The notes: generated by a model not told the origin, from the sequence alone. A DNA stretch of 64,000 bases from an uncultured Verrucomicrobiae bacterium (GCA_951813855.1 OX638380.1:4060518-4124517), one strand, 5' to 3'. Numbered from the stretch's first letter, positions 1 through 9,195 are shown. Program-made: numbers and translations.

Positions 1-156
1 ATCGCGGACCACCGCAACTCGGGAATAATCGGTCATGTTCGAAGAACTGCACCGGCCCGGAATAACGTTATCGTTCGCGGGGGTCGTATTCGGACGTCAT
101 CCGCTTTTTGCCGGTTCGGAATTGTCAAGGGCTCGGATTTGGTGTGAAGTTGGGCC

Positions 157-1596
157 ATGAGGTCGCGACCGAAACTGCTGTCGATTATGATGTCGTCGCT
201 CTTGGCTGCCGGCTTGGCCGGTAGCGGAGGGGGAGCGCCGCTCGCCGCTTCGGAGGCCGATTCGCTGCTGCTGGTCCGTCAACTCAACGAAGCCTTCGTG
301 CAAGTGGCGGATAGAGTATCCGATTCGGTGGTGGTGATCGAGGTGGCGCATCGCAAGCCGGTTCCGGTGCCCGCCGGGGAGGAAATTCCGGAACGGGACG
401 TGTTCGACGGCAAGGGGTCGGGAGTGTTGATTTCCGAAGACGGCTATATCCTGACCAATCATCACGTCATCGACAAGGCGTCCCGGATCCGGGTTCGGCT
501 GCAGGACGGCCGGAGCTTTTCGGCATCGATTCGAGGCCAGGATCCGCGGTCGGACGTCGCGGTTATCAAGATCGAGACCGAATCGGCGTCTCCCGCCTTC
601 GCCCCGGCCGTTCTCGGCGATTCCGATCAAGTAAGGGTTGGGGAGGTCGCGATCGCGATCGGCGCTCCGTTCGAACTCGATTACAGCGTGACCTTCGGGC
701 ATGTCAGCGCCAAGGGCCGTTCGGGACGTGCGTTGTCCTTCGGCGCACCTGATTCGGATCAGGATTTCATTCAGACCGACGCCAATATCAATCCCGGCAA
801 CAGCGGCGGGCCGTTGATTAACATTTCGGGGGAAGTGATCGGGATCAACACCCTGATCCGGGGAATCAACACGGGCATCGGATTCGCCATTCCCATCAAC
901 ATGGCCGAGGAAATCGCCCGGCAGATCATTGCCGACGGTAAATTCACTCGCGCTCGATTAGGCGTCGGGATCGATACTTTGACCGAACGGGCCGAGCTCA
1001 ATCGGTTTTTGACCCAAGTGCATCAGGGAGTCGTCGTGCTGAGTATCGACCCTGAAGGCCCGGCGGCCCGGTCGCAATTGCAGCCGGCCGACGTGATCGT
1101 CGCCGTCGAAGACACTCCGGTGTCCACCGTGCAACAATTGAAGAATCAGGTCCGGTCGCGTTCGATCGGCGTTCCCCTGAAATTGGCCGTGATGAGAATG
1201 GATCACCGGCTCGATATCGAAGTCACTCCCGAAGAATGGGTGGATCCCAACGCCCCGGTTCCCGATTCGGACGCTCCGAAATCTCGGCCGGAGAAACCCG
1301 CGGCGAGTTCAGGGCTGAAAATGCGGACGATCGACGACGAGTTGGTTTCGTTGTACGGTCTGGAACGGAAGCAGGGCGTGGTCATCGTCGAGATCGAGCC
1401 GGGCACTCCCGCGGCCCGGTCTCCGTCGCTCCGGCCGGGATTGGTCGTGACGGCCATTAATACGCAACCGGTCGAGTCGTTGGCCGAAGTCGTTCGGCTT
1501 TGGGAGACTGTCGATCTGGCTCAGGGAGTAGTAATCGGTTTCATCGACGGCAACGGCGCTCCGACCTTCGAATACTTGAAGGACGACGAACGTTAG
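157..1596 (+). CDS. HtrA/DegP-type periplasmic serine protease
   Basis: Trypsin-like serine protease of the HtrA family, which degrades or refolds damaged proteins in the cell envelope. The 479-residue product starts with a basic and hydrophobic signal segment (about residues 1-31). The protease domain carries His103 in TNHHVID, Asp133 in RSDVAVIKI and Ser216 in NPGNSGGPL, so the catalytic triad is complete. Two PDZ-like modules follow, at about residues 265-355 and 385-470. The C-terminal one is the more divergent. The ATG at 157 has only a weak purine-rich stretch upstream. It lies 53 bp before the SRAP gene on the same strand, but no functional link between the two is known. Family assignment is secure; which Deg paralogue it corresponds to is not. 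Confidence 0.93.
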   Translation: MRSRPKLLSIMMSSLLAAGLAGSGGGAPLAASEADSLLLVRQLNEAFVQVADRVSDSVVVIEVAHRKPVPVPAGEEIPERDVFDGKGSGVLISEDGYILTNHHVIDKASRIRVRLQDGRSFSASIRGQDPRSDVAVIKIETESASPAFAPAVLGDSDQVRVGEVAIAIGAPFELDYSVTFGHVSAKGRSGRALSFGAPDSDQDFIQTDANINPGNSGGPLINISGEVIGINTLIRGINTGIGFAIPINMAEEIARQIIADGKFTRARLGVGIDTLTERAELNRFLTQVHQGVVVLSIDPEGPAARSQLQPADVIVAVEDTPVSTVQQLKNQVRSRSIGVPLKLAVMRMDHRLDIEVTPEEWVDPNAPVPDSDAPKSRPEKPAASSGLKMRTIDDELVSLYGLERKQGVVIVEIEPGTPAARSPSLRPGLVVTAINTQPVESLAEVVRLWETVDLAQGVVIGFIDGNGAPTFEYLKDDER

Positions 1597-1649
1597 CCTG
1601 CCGGCGCCGGAGTTGAACCGAAACCCGGACCGGATTAGGATCGGCGATC

Positions 1650-2402
1650 ATGTGCGGACGTTTCAGCCAGAGGTTCGACGAGCCCGAGCGGCTCGAGGAA
1701 CTGAAGGTGGAGCGGCCGGTTCCGGAGCTGATTCCCCGCTATAATCTGGCTCCGAGTCAATCGGTGGCGATGCTCAGGGACCAGGGGGAAGGGCGCCGGC
1801 TTTCGCTGGCGCGTTGGGGACTCGTGCCGAAATGGGCGGAGGATGTCGGTTTGGCGTCCCGGTTGATTAACGCTCGAGTCGAAACGGCGAACGTCAAACC
1901 CGCTTTTCGTTCGGCCTGGCGTTCCCGCCGTTGTCTGATTCCCGCTAACGGGTATTACGAATGGAGTTTACGCAACGGTCGCAAGCAACCGTTTTATTTC
2001 CGGCGCTCCGACGGCGGATGGTTGCTGTTCGCCGGACTCTGGGAAAAGTGGACCGTGCCTGAAGAACAATCGTTGCCCGGCAACTGGGCGGATTTTCGAT
2101 CCGGAGAGGTCTTGGAGACGTGTGTCATTCTGACGACCGCAGCGCTTGGCTTGGTAGCGGGCATCCATCATCGCATGCCGGTGTTCCTCGCTCCGGAACA
2201 AGCCGGCCGCTGGCTTGCACCCGGATCGGAGGCGCCCGAGTTGCGGGTGCCGTACCGGCTCGAGGCGTATCGCGTCAGCGATTACGTGAATAATCCTCGT
2301 AACGATCAGGCGCGTTGTGCGGAACCGCTCGGCTCGCAACCGAACCGGGAAGAACCGGGATCGTTATTCGATTCGAGCGATAGCCCGCTCGATCCGGCGT
2401 AG
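1650..2402 (+). CDS. yedK: SRAP-family protein (YedK/HMCES-like), abasic-site DNA-protein crosslinker
   Basis: SOS response-associated peptidase (SRAP) family protein. Members form a covalent crosslink through Cys2 with abasic sites in single-stranded DNA. The product begins MCGRFSQ, so Cys2 is exposed after removal of Met. The other expected active-site residues are present: Asn74 in NARVET, Glu104 in NGYYEW and His174 in GIHHRMP. At 250 residues it is slightly longer than E. coli YedK because of a C-terminal tail. Its end overlaps the 3' end of the convergent gltX gene by 39 bp, so part of the tail is dictated by antisense gltX codons. No LexA box was recognised upstream. Confidence 0.92.
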   Translation: MCGRFSQRFDEPERLEELKVERPVPELIPRYNLAPSQSVAMLRDQGEGRRLSLARWGLVPKWAEDVGLASRLINARVETANVKPAFRSAWRSRRCLIPANGYYEWSLRNGRKQPFYFRRSDGGWLLFAGLWEKWTVPEEQSLPGNWADFRSGEVLETCVILTTAALGLVAGIHHRMPVFLAPEQAGRWLAPGSEAPELRVPYRLEAYRVSDYVNNPRNDQARCAEPLGSQPNREEPGSLFDSSDSPLDPA

Positions 2403-3716
2403 CGAAACTTCTTGGCCCAAAATCGCGATCAGTCCCCACAAGCTGGGGCCGCTGACGGAACCGGTGCAGGCCAAGCGGATGGGGTGAACCAGAGCGCGAA
2501 GTTTGACTTCCAGATCGGCAGCGACCCGCCGAAAGCAGTTTTCGACGGCTTCGGGACTATAATCCGTAAGTTCGGCCAAGGCCCGATGCAGGCGTCGCAT
2601 ACCCTCGCGAGTGGAGGGATTCAGGTGTTTCGCCGCTAGTTCCGGAGGGGGGACGACGGCGTCGTCAGGCCGGAAATAAAAGCCGGCGTAGTCGATCAAT
2701 TCGGCCAGGGTTCGGGTTTTGCCGCGGGCGGTTTCGAGGGCGTCGCGGACGTATTCCGTCGGGAAGGTGCTCACCGGGATATCGTGGGCTTGCAGGGTGG
2801 CGCTCGCCAGTTGGTGAAAGCGGGAAGTTTCCAGCCGGGCCAGGTAGTCGCCGTTGAGCCAGCGCAGCTTTTCGAGATCGAACCGGGCGTTATGGCGTTG
2901 GACGCCGGATAAATCGAAGCGTTCGATCAGTTCTTCGAGCGAAAGGATTTCTTGATCGTTTCCCGGCGACCAGCCGAGCAGACAGAGATAGTTGGCCATG
3001 GCCTCCGGCAGGTAACGCTCTTGGCGGTAGTATTCGACGGACGTTCCTTGATCCCGTTTGCTCATTTTGGTGCTGTCGGAATTGAGGATGAGCGGGAGGT
3101 GCGCGTATTGTGGCGGGGTCCGCTCCAAAGCTCGAATCAGGGCCAAGTGCCGGGACGTGTTGCTCAAATGGTCCTCTCCCCGGATCACGTGCGTAATGCC
3201 CATTTCCAGATCGTCGACCACGTTGACCAGATGAAAGACCGGCATGCCGTCGCTGCGCACGATGACGAAATCCGGTTCGACCGCTTCCCGATCCGTCAGT
3301 TCCCGGGTGACTTCGCCTACGATCAGATCGGGGATGACGACGGGTTCCCGCGGCATGCGGAAGCGGACGACTCCGTTTTGGCGGTAAGCGAGATTTCGCT
3401 CTAACAAACGGTCGACGTAACGGCGGTAGATCTCGGTTCGCCGCGATTGAAAGTAGGGGCCGCAAGGGCCGAGTCCTGGCTCGTCGGCTTCGCCGCTCCG
3501 CGGACCTTCGTCCCAGTTTAATCCTAGCCAGCGCAGTCCGTCTAACAGAGACGCCACCGAAGCCTGCGTATTGCGTTCTTGGTCGGAGTCTTCGAGGCGT
3601 AGGACGAATTCGCCTTGCGCGTGCCGGGCGTAGAGCCAGTTGAACAGGGCCGTTCGCGCTCCGCCGATATGGAGGCTTCCGGTCGGACTGGGGGCGAAGC
3701 GCGTTCTGACCTTCAT
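2364..3716 (-). CDS. gltX: glutamyl-tRNA synthetase
   Basis: Class I aminoacyl-tRNA synthetase that charges tRNA-Glu in the cytoplasm. The HIGH motif appears as SLHIGGA (residues 14-20) and the second signature as KMSKR (217-221). GEDHLSNTSRH between them is typical of GluRS. The protein is 450 residues, shorter than the usual 465-500. The shortage is at about residue 111, where 'NLAY' runs almost directly into 'VVRFRMP'. The stretch of about 30-40 residues that normally lies there, carrying the Y-x-C-x-C/T-x-E-E motif and the zinc cysteines of the E. coli enzyme, is absent. The gene converges on the SRAP gene and lies downstream of HU, with a terminator between them. Confidence 0.95.
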   Translation of the reverse strand: MKVRTRFAPSPTGSLHIGGARTALFNWLYARHAQGEFVLRLEDSDQERNTQASVASLLDGLRWLGLNWDEGPRSGEADEPGLGPCGPYFQSRRTEIYRRYVDRLLERNLAYRQNGVVRFRMPREPVVIPDLIVGEVTRELTDREAVEPDFVIVRSDGMPVFHLVNVVDDLEMGITHVIRGEDHLSNTSRHLALIRALERTPPQYAHLPLILNSDSTKMSKRDQGTSVEYYRQERYLPEAMANYLCLLGWSPGNDQEILSLEELIERFDLSGVQRHNARFDLEKLRWLNGDYLARLETSRFHQLASATLQAHDIPVSTFPTEYVRDALETARGKTRTLAELIDYAGFYFRPDDAVVPPPELAAKHLNPSTREGMRRLHRALAELTDYSPEAVENCFRRVAADLEVKLRALVHPIRLACTGSVSGPSLWGLIAILGQEVSLRRIERAIARIE

Positions 3717-3737
3717 TGTTAGGGGATCGGCCGATAG

Positions 3738-3769
3738 GAAAAAGGCGCTCCGCTCTTAAGCGAAACGCC
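3738..3769 (-). terminator. Rho-independent terminator after the HU gene
   Basis: On the minus strand, an 11-bp stem containing some G-U pairs (GGCGTTTCGCT pairing with AGCGGAGCGCC, 3-4 nt loop, 3744-3769) is followed at once by a T-rich run (3738-3743). It lies 25 bp past the HU stop codon and before the gltX start, so it separates the two transcripts. Confidence 0.8.
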
Positions 3770-3794
3770 CTCGATAATCGTTCTGATCGTGACG

Positions 3795-4124
3795 TTACTT
3801 CTTAGGCGGAACGATGGTGTCCTTGCAGGACTTCGACACGCGGAATTTCACCACCTTCTTGGCGGGGATGTGAATCTTCTCGCCCGTTTGGGGATTGCGT
3901 CCTTCGCGAGCGCTGCGGTTGTCGAGCACAAGCTTGCCGATGCCCGGCAAGGTGAACGCTTTGCATCGCTTGGTTTCGCTGCAGGCCAACTCGGTCAGGA
4001 TGTTCAACGCGAGCAGCGCTCCCTTCTTGTCGAAGGGTGTCTGATCGTCTTCGGCTTGCGCCGCGGCTCGTTCCGCCATCTTCTCGACGAGTTGCGATTT
4101 GGTCAATGGTTTGTTTGCTGACAT
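3795..4124 (-). CDS. HU/IHF-family DNA-binding protein
   Basis: Small nucleoid-associated protein that bends and compacts DNA. It has 109 residues against about 90 for classic HU, because of a short N-terminal extension and a slightly longer helical region. The DNA-binding arm is clear: 'GRNPQTGEKIHIPAKK' followed by VVKFRVSK. A lysine-rich C-terminus (PPKK) ends the protein. It is monocistronic, with an AT-rich upstream region (about 4187-4250, containing A and T tracts) and a strong terminator downstream. Whether it works as homodimeric HU or as an IHF-like subunit cannot be read from the sequence. Confidence 0.9.
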   Translation of the reverse strand: MSANKPLTKSQLVEKMAERAAAQAEDDQTPFDKKGALLALNILTELACSETKRCKAFTLPGIGKLVLDNRSAREGRNPQTGEKIHIPAKKVVKFRVSKSCKDTIVPPKK

Positions 4125-4286
4125 AGGGTTTGCGGAATCGAAACGTTATTTGTTCGAAATGGCCGATTGGGTGACGTGACTGTGAGAATTCAAGCGATTC
4201 TGGCTTTTAATATGCAAGCAAAATTGAAAAAATGCTAGTTTTTTTCTAACGGTCGCGAGTTCGATGGGTCGAAGGTCCGCGGCACT

Positions 4287-4291
4287 AGGAG
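4287..4291 (+). promoter_or_regulatory. Shine-Dalgarno site deciding the aguB start
   Basis: AGGAG placed 8 nt before the ATG at 4300. The alternative ATG at 4264 has no comparable site, so the shorter reading is preferred. Confidence 0.6.
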
Positions 4292-4299
4292 TTCGGGAT

Positions 4300-5187
4300 A
4301 TGGGTGAACGGCGTTGTCGGCTCGGTTTGATTCAGGTGAAATGCGTCGCGGACCCGGATCTGAATCGGGCTCGGACCTTGGCCGGTATCCGCCAAGCAGC
4401 GGAGCGGGGAGCGCAGGTCGTTTGCACTCAGGAGTTGTATGCTTCGCAGTATTTTTGCCAACTCGAAGAACCCGGGCGGTTCGCCTCGGCCGAAACGATT
4501 CCGGGACCGACGACCGAGCGGTTGCAAGCCGAGGCCGAGGACTTGGGGGTGGTGATCGTCGCTTCCCTGTTCGAGCGGCGCGCCGCCGGCCTGTACTATA
4601 ACACCGCCGTGGTGATCGACGCCGATGGCCGCTTCTTGGGGCGTTATCGCAAAGTGCATGTTCCTGACGATCCGGGTTATCGGGAAAAGTATTATTTCGC
4701 TCCCGGCGATTTGGGTTTTCGGATCTGGCGAACCCGGTTCGCGGACCTCGGAGTGTTGATCTGCTGGGATCAGTGGTTTCCGGAGGCGGCCCGCTTGACG
4801 GCCCTTCAGGGAGCCGAAGTGCTGTTCTATCCTTCGGCCATCGGTTGGTTGCCCCAGGAAAAGGCCGCGCACGGTCAAATCCAACTAGAAGCCTGGGAGA
4901 CGATTCAACGTTCGCACGCGGTCGCTAACGGTTGTTATGTGGCGGCGGTCAACCGGGTGGGTTTCGAAGATCCCCAGGGCACGGGCGGCATCGAATTCTG
5001 GGGCCGGAGTTTCGTGGCGGGCACCAGCGGCGAAATCCTGGCCCGGGCTTCGGTAATCGAGGAAGAGACGCTGCTGGCCGATATCGATCGGGACAAGATC
5101 GATCAGACCCGGGTGGACTGGCCGTTTTTGCGGGATCGGCGAATCGACGCCTACCAGGGACTGGATCGGCCGTATCTCGATACATGA
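4300..5187 (+). CDS. aguB: N-carbamoylputrescine amidase-type nitrilase-superfamily hydrolase
   Basis: Carbon-nitrogen hydrolase of the nitrilase superfamily. It is closest by eye to N-carbamoylputrescine amidase, which makes putrescine, CO2 and ammonia from N-carbamoylputrescine. The Glu-Lys-Cys triad is Glu45 (CTQELY), Lys118 (RKVHVPDD) and Cys155 (LICWDQWFPE). I chose the ATG at 4300 over the in-frame ATG at 4264 because AGGAG at 4287-4291 sits 8 nt ahead of it, and the conserved fold starts just after (CRLGLIQ). It has 295 residues. Its stop overlaps the start of the GluQ-RS gene (ATGA at 5184-5187), so the two are probably translationally coupled. No agmatine deiminase gene is in the window, so the substrate remains inferred. 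Confidence 0.85.
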   Translation: MGERRCRLGLIQVKCVADPDLNRARTLAGIRQAAERGAQVVCTQELYASQYFCQLEEPGRFASAETIPGPTTERLQAEAEDLGVVIVASLFERRAAGLYYNTAVVIDADGRFLGRYRKVHVPDDPGYREKYYFAPGDLGFRIWRTRFADLGVLICWDQWFPEAARLTALQGAEVLFYPSAIGWLPQEKAAHGQIQLEAWETIQRSHAVANGCYVAAVNRVGFEDPQGTGGIEFWGRSFVAGTSGEILARASVIEEETLLADIDRDKIDQTRVDWPFLRDRRIDAYQGLDRPYLDT

Positions 5188-6113
5188 AGCGGGAGGCGGC
5201 TTATCGCGGACGTATGGCCCCGACTCCCTCCGGGTTTCTTCATCTGGGTCATGCTCGGACGTTCTGGTACGCCGCGCAACGGGCGCGGCAACGCCGCGGA
5301 ACCTTGGTGTTGCGGGTGGAGGATCTGGATCTCGATCGTTCGCGACCGGAATACCGGAACGCCATGCTGGAAGACTTGCGGTGGTTCGAATGTCTCTGGG
5401 ACGAAGGTCCTTATCATCAAAGCGAACGGTTGCCCGCTTACCGTTCGGCGATGGCGAGACTGGTCGACCGGGGATGGGTTTATCCCTGCCGTTGTTCCCG
5501 GAAGGATATCCGGCAGGCGGCGCAGGCTCCGCACGAGGGCGACGAAGGCGTGCTTTATCCGGGCACTTGCCTGCGGCGGCCGATCGGCGACCCGCTCGAG
5601 CTGTGGCGTTCGGCGGCGAGCGAAGGCAGGGGAACGAATTGGCGTTTTCGGGTACCCGAGGGGCGGCGGATTGACTTTTTCGACGTGGGGCGCGGCCGGC
5701 AGTCTTGGGTGGCCGGAAGCGATTTCGGGGATTTCGTGGTGTGGCGCCAAGAAGGCTTGCCGGCCTATCAATTGGCGGTCGTGGTAGACGATCGGGAAAT
5801 GGGGATAACCGAAGTGGTACGGGGGGAGGATTTGTTGATCTCCACCGGTCGCCAATTATTGCTTTACGAAGCCTTCGGTTGGACGCCGCCCGAGTTTTTT
5901 CATTTGCCGTTGATGCGGGACGAACAAGGCGTTCGCTTATCCAAACGGCACCAATCGTTAACCTTGCGCCGTTTTCGCCGGCGGGGCGTTGCGGCTGAAC
6001 AGGTGCGCCGGGAACACGGCATCGATTTGCCGGGATTAGCCAAACTGTTTGCAGCGGGCGGCGATCAGCCGGCTTCCCAGAATCGGCAGCGGCGGAGAAC
6101 TTCTTCGACTTGA
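5184..6113 (+). CDS. gluQ: glutamyl-Q tRNA(Asp) synthetase
   Basis: Truncated GluRS paralogue that attaches glutamate to queuosine at position 34 of tRNA-Asp. It lacks the anticodon-binding domain, as expected at 309 residues. The HIGH-like motif is FLHLGHA (19-24 region), the KMSKS equivalent is RLSKRH, and GEDLL is present. The zinc site is visible as Cys102, Cys104, Tyr125 and Cys129 (YPCRC...YPGTC). The ATG at 5184 overlaps the upstream TGA (ATGA). The start matches the family, with the catalytic fold beginning at RGRMAPTPSG. The arginine-rich last 20 or so residues overlap the convergent glycosyltransferase gene by 49 bp and may not be functionally important. Confidence 0.92.
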   Translation: MKREAAYRGRMAPTPSGFLHLGHARTFWYAAQRARQRRGTLVLRVEDLDLDRSRPEYRNAMLEDLRWFECLWDEGPYHQSERLPAYRSAMARLVDRGWVYPCRCSRKDIRQAAQAPHEGDEGVLYPGTCLRRPIGDPLELWRSAASEGRGTNWRFRVPEGRRIDFFDVGRGRQSWVAGSDFGDFVVWRQEGLPAYQLAVVVDDREMGITEVVRGEDLLISTGRQLLLYEAFGWTPPEFFHLPLMRDEQGVRLSKRHQSLTLRRFRRRGVAAEQVRREHGIDLPGLAKLFAAGGDQPASQNRQRRRTSST

Positions 6114-7036
6114 ATGCCAGTGATGCCGTTCGGTGCCAGCAGGAGTTCGAAGCGTTCGCTTTGCGGGCGCCAGACTCGTTGATTGGTCGCTCCCCACAGA
6201 GCCAAGCCGCGCAGGCCCAGGGCGGCCGCCAAATGAGTGATGCCCGAATCGTGCCCCAGAAAACCCTCGCAGTTTCCGATGAGAGCGGCCAGTTCGGTCA
6301 GAGGCAAGCAAACCGCCGGGCGGCAACGTTCGGACGGCAGATCGGAGATCAGTTGCTCGACAGCGTCGCGTTCGGCTTCGCCGCCGATCAGCAATAGTCG
6401 CCAACCGGTCGATTCGATCAGGGCATCGGTCAGAGTTCGCCAGTTTTCCAGCGGCCAATTTTTGGCGGAGCTGCCGCTGCCGGGGTGAATCGCCAGCCAA
6501 CGTCCCGGGGGCATCGTCGAGCGACCGTCGCCGGAGAGGGCTAATCGCGGGCGGCAATCGGGCTGGTAAACGGCCAGACGTTCCAAAGGAGCCAATAACG
6601 TTTGCGTCGCATGTTGGTCCGGCTGTTCCTCGAGCCGGTGAGGCCCTTGAATGAACGTGGTTCGTTCGCCGTCGACTTGACGGCACCGCAACACGTTGTC
6701 GCGAAAGATGTGGTCGGGGTCGTAGAGATAGGAGACGATGACGTCGAACTGGGCGAAGTAGGTTCGCCAATCGGGCGCCAAAGGACCGTTCGGAACGAAA
6801 AAACCCGCCAATGGCTGGGCTTCGATCGCTTGGACTTGATCGGCCAAACCGGCCAACCGAGCCAGTTCGGCCACCTGGGGATAACCGAGGAGATGCAAGA
6901 CGGCCCGAGGATAGGAGGATTTGAGAGCTTGCAATACGGGGAGCGTCAGGATGAAGTCGCCGATAGCTCCTCCGCGCACGATCAAGATGCGGCCGCCCGG
7001 AACCGTACTTTCGGCGGTAGGCCCAGAGCGTTCCAT
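6065..7036 (-). CDS. glycosyltransferase family 9 (heptosyltransferase-like)
   Basis: Glycosyltransferase related to ADP-heptose:LPS heptosyltransferases. It probably acts at the inner face of the cytoplasmic membrane in lipopolysaccharide core assembly. A GT-B fold is suggested by the N-terminal 'RILIVRGGAIGDFILTLPVL' and the C-terminal nucleotide-sugar site 'AIHPGSGSSAKNWP', LLIGG and 'FLGHDSGITHLAAALG'. It has 323 residues, close to family length. The gene lies 13 bp downstream of the small membrane-protein gene in the miaB transcript. Acceptor and donor cannot be told from the sequence. Confidence 0.87.
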   Translation of the reverse strand: MERSGPTAESTVPGGRILIVRGGAIGDFILTLPVLQALKSSYPRAVLHLLGYPQVAELARLAGLADQVQAIEAQPLAGFFVPNGPLAPDWRTYFAQFDVIVSYLYDPDHIFRDNVLRCRQVDGERTTFIQGPHRLEEQPDQHATQTLLAPLERLAVYQPDCRPRLALSGDGRSTMPPGRWLAIHPGSGSSAKNWPLENWRTLTDALIESTGWRLLLIGGEAERDAVEQLISDLPSERCRPAVCLPLTELAALIGNCEGFLGHDSGITHLAAALGLRGLALWGATNQRVWRPQSERFELLLAPNGITGIQVEEVLRRCRFWEAG

Positions 7037-7049
7037 GAGCTTGGCGGGA

Positions 7050-7604
7050 TTAAAAAACGAACAATCCCAAACCGATGACCAGCAGGGCGAATGCGGTGCG
7101 CAGTCCGCAGATCCAACGCAAGCGGACGTTGTTGGCCGTTTTCCACACGATAAGGTCCCTGACCCGCCAAGGAGAGACGGTGAACCACATGCCCCCCAGA
7201 ATCCAGAGATAGGCCCAAGTGACGATGACCAACCGCCAGGCGCTGTCTTCCCAGCGGGCGTTGTCTACCATCAGCTTGGCCAGCAACAATAACAAGACCG
7301 CAAATCCGCGTACGGAAAGAAAATCTTGCAGTACGATGCACGTAGCGAGTCCTAAACCGCCGAAGGCGATGAGCATCAACGTGGTGTAGGCCGCGAAATC
7401 GCTGATCTCGCGCTGGGCCTGGACCACGGTCAGTAAAAACCAGATCGTGGCCAGAATCGTCAACGCAACGCCCCAAGCCAAGGAACGGGGAAACCGGCGG
7501 AGCCGGGAACGGAAATCTTCGGGAAAGATCAGGCCGTAAATCTGAGGCAAGAGATAACCCAAACCGAGTAGGATGGAGAGGGTGGAAAGCGGAATTTGAA
7601 ACAT
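7050..7604 (-). CDS. uncharacterised integral membrane protein
   Basis: A 184-residue protein that is almost entirely hydrophobic, with about five or six predicted membrane segments. Examples are near residues 8-25, 42-62, 72-92, 95-112 and 122-142, and the C-terminal FALLVIGLGLFVF. I do not recognise the family. The ATG at 7604 lies 5 bp after the miaB stop codon, so it is surely in the miaB transcript. The open frame extends upstream antisense-like into miaB, but that part has no membrane character and is not the gene. The next gene downstream is a family 9 glycosyltransferase, so a role in envelope biogenesis is possible but unproven. Confidence 0.72.
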   Translation of the reverse strand: MFQIPLSTLSILLGLGYLLPQIYGLIFPEDFRSRLRRFPRSLAWGVALTILATIWFLLTVVQAQREISDFAAYTTLMLIAFGGLGLATCIVLQDFLSVRGFAVLLLLLAKLMVDNARWEDSAWRLVIVTWAYLWILGGMWFTVSPWRVRDLIVWKTANNVRLRWICGLRTAFALLVIGLGLFVF

Positions 7605-7609
7605 GGAAA

Positions 7610-8953
7610 TTAGAGCGGGTCGCCGTACAGGGTGAACGAACCTATCCGGTGTACTCTCAAATCGAGGAGTTCGCCGATCTGGCGGCGGTCGCCTTCGAAG
7701 ACAGTGATCTTGTTGCAGGAAGTGCGTCCTTGCAAGCGGTCGGGATTGCGGCGGCTGGGGCCTTCTACCAAGATGCGAACCTGGCGTCCGAGTTGTTGCC
7801 GGTATTTTTGATGGCCGATTTCCGAAACTTTGGCCAGCAGCCGGGAGTGCCGGTCTTCGTTGATGGCTTGGGGTATTTGCTCCCAATTGGCCGCGGGGGT
7901 CTGGCGGCGCGGAGAGTATTTGAAAGCGAAGGCGTTGTCGAAGCGGGCTTCTTCCACCAAGGACAGGGTTTCTTGGAAATCGGTTTCCGTTTCGCCGGGG
8001 AAAGCGGCGATGATATCGGTGGTGATGCCGATTTGCGGGCGTGCCGCCCGCAGTTTGCGGATCAGTTCCAGAAAGCGTTCGCGGGTGTAGCCGCGGCGCA
8101 TCAACCGCAGCACGCGGTCGCTGCCGCTTTGCACCGGCAGGTGGGCGCTGGCGCACAGTTTGGGTAACCGGGGGTAGGCGTCGATCAGGTCGTCGCCGTA
8201 GCCTCGGGGGTGAGGGGAGGTAAAGCGGATGCGTTCCAGTCCGTCGAGCTGGTGGACGGCTTCGATAAGTTGGACGAAAGCGGACTTGCCGTTTTTCTTA
8301 CCGATTTCCCGGCGGCCGTAGCTGGTGACGATTTGGCCGAGCAGGACGATTTCGCGAACGCCTTCGGCGATTAATTTCCGGCATTCGTCGACGATTTCTG
8401 CGATCGGTCGGCTGCGTTCCTTGCCTCTGGTGTCGGGCACGATGCAGAAAGCGCAACGCTGGTTGCAGCCCTGCATGATGCTGACGTAGGCCGATACCCG
8501 GCGTTTAGGGTTCGGCAGCGAGGCCGGGGGAAGGTGTTCTTTGATGGTCGATTCGCTGCCGGCTTCCGGGGCGACGTCGCAAATTTTCTCGGCTTCGCCG
8601 GAGCGGATCCGATCCAGGTATTCTCCGGTTCGATGGAATTTTTGGGTGCCGACCACTAGTCCTTTTCGCGGCAGTCTTGGGAGCAAGGCGGAGCCGCGGC
8701 TTTGGGCCATGCAGCCCATAAACCCGAATACGACGTCCGGTTTTTGCCGTGAGTCGTTGACCAAATGCGACATTTTGCCGAGCGCCTTTTGTTCGGCCAG
8801 ATCCCGCACGCTGCAGGTATTCAGCAGGATGACGTCCGCCTGGTCTTCGGTCGGGACCAAGGAATAACCTTGGGCCAGCAATTGGGCGGAGACAGCCTCC
8901 GAATCCCGCTCGTTCATCTGGCAACCGTAGGTTTTGAGATATACGTTGGGCAT
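7610..8953 (-). CDS. miaB: tRNA-2-methylthio-N6-isopentenyladenosine(37) synthase MiaB
   Basis: Radical-SAM methylthiotransferase that adds the 2-methylthio group to i6A37 in tRNAs reading UNN codons. The N-terminal UPF0004 domain holds Cys11, Cys47 and Cys81 for the auxiliary [4Fe-4S] cluster. The radical-SAM cluster is Cys163, Cys167 and Cys170 (GCNQRCAFC). YGRREIG and a C-terminal TRAM domain follow. Its 447 residues match the family. It heads a minus-strand run with the small membrane protein and the glycosyltransferase. Confidence 0.95.
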   Translation of the reverse strand: MPNVYLKTYGCQMNERDSEAVSAQLLAQGYSLVPTEDQADVILLNTCSVRDLAEQKALGKMSHLVNDSRQKPDVVFGFMGCMAQSRGSALLPRLPRKGLVVGTQKFHRTGEYLDRIRSGEAEKICDVAPEAGSESTIKEHLPPASLPNPKRRVSAYVSIMQGCNQRCAFCIVPDTRGKERSRPIAEIVDECRKLIAEGVREIVLLGQIVTSYGRREIGKKNGKSAFVQLIEAVHQLDGLERIRFTSPHPRGYGDDLIDAYPRLPKLCASAHLPVQSGSDRVLRLMRRGYTRERFLELIRKLRAARPQIGITTDIIAAFPGETETDFQETLSLVEEARFDNAFAFKYSPRRQTPAANWEQIPQAINEDRHSRLLAKVSEIGHQKYRQQLGRQVRILVEGPSRRNPDRLQGRTSCNKITVFEGDRRQIGELLDLRVHRIGSFTLYGDPL

Positions 8954-9195
8954 CGGATATACGTCGCTCGTCCGGCAGACTAAAAAAGACCGGGGTAATT
9001 GAAAAGCCGATAATACGTCGCATCCGGAGCCGACGAATCGATGGTCGGCGAGCGGTAAATCGTTGCCCCAGCCGACATCTTTCTACCTTGAAGGTTCATT
9101 CCGAAAACCCCCGATTTCTCCGGTTCCAGGTAGAGGAGTCGGCAACTACCCGCCGCTGCGCCCGCTCCCGATCATGGCTTGGATGGCGAACAGTG

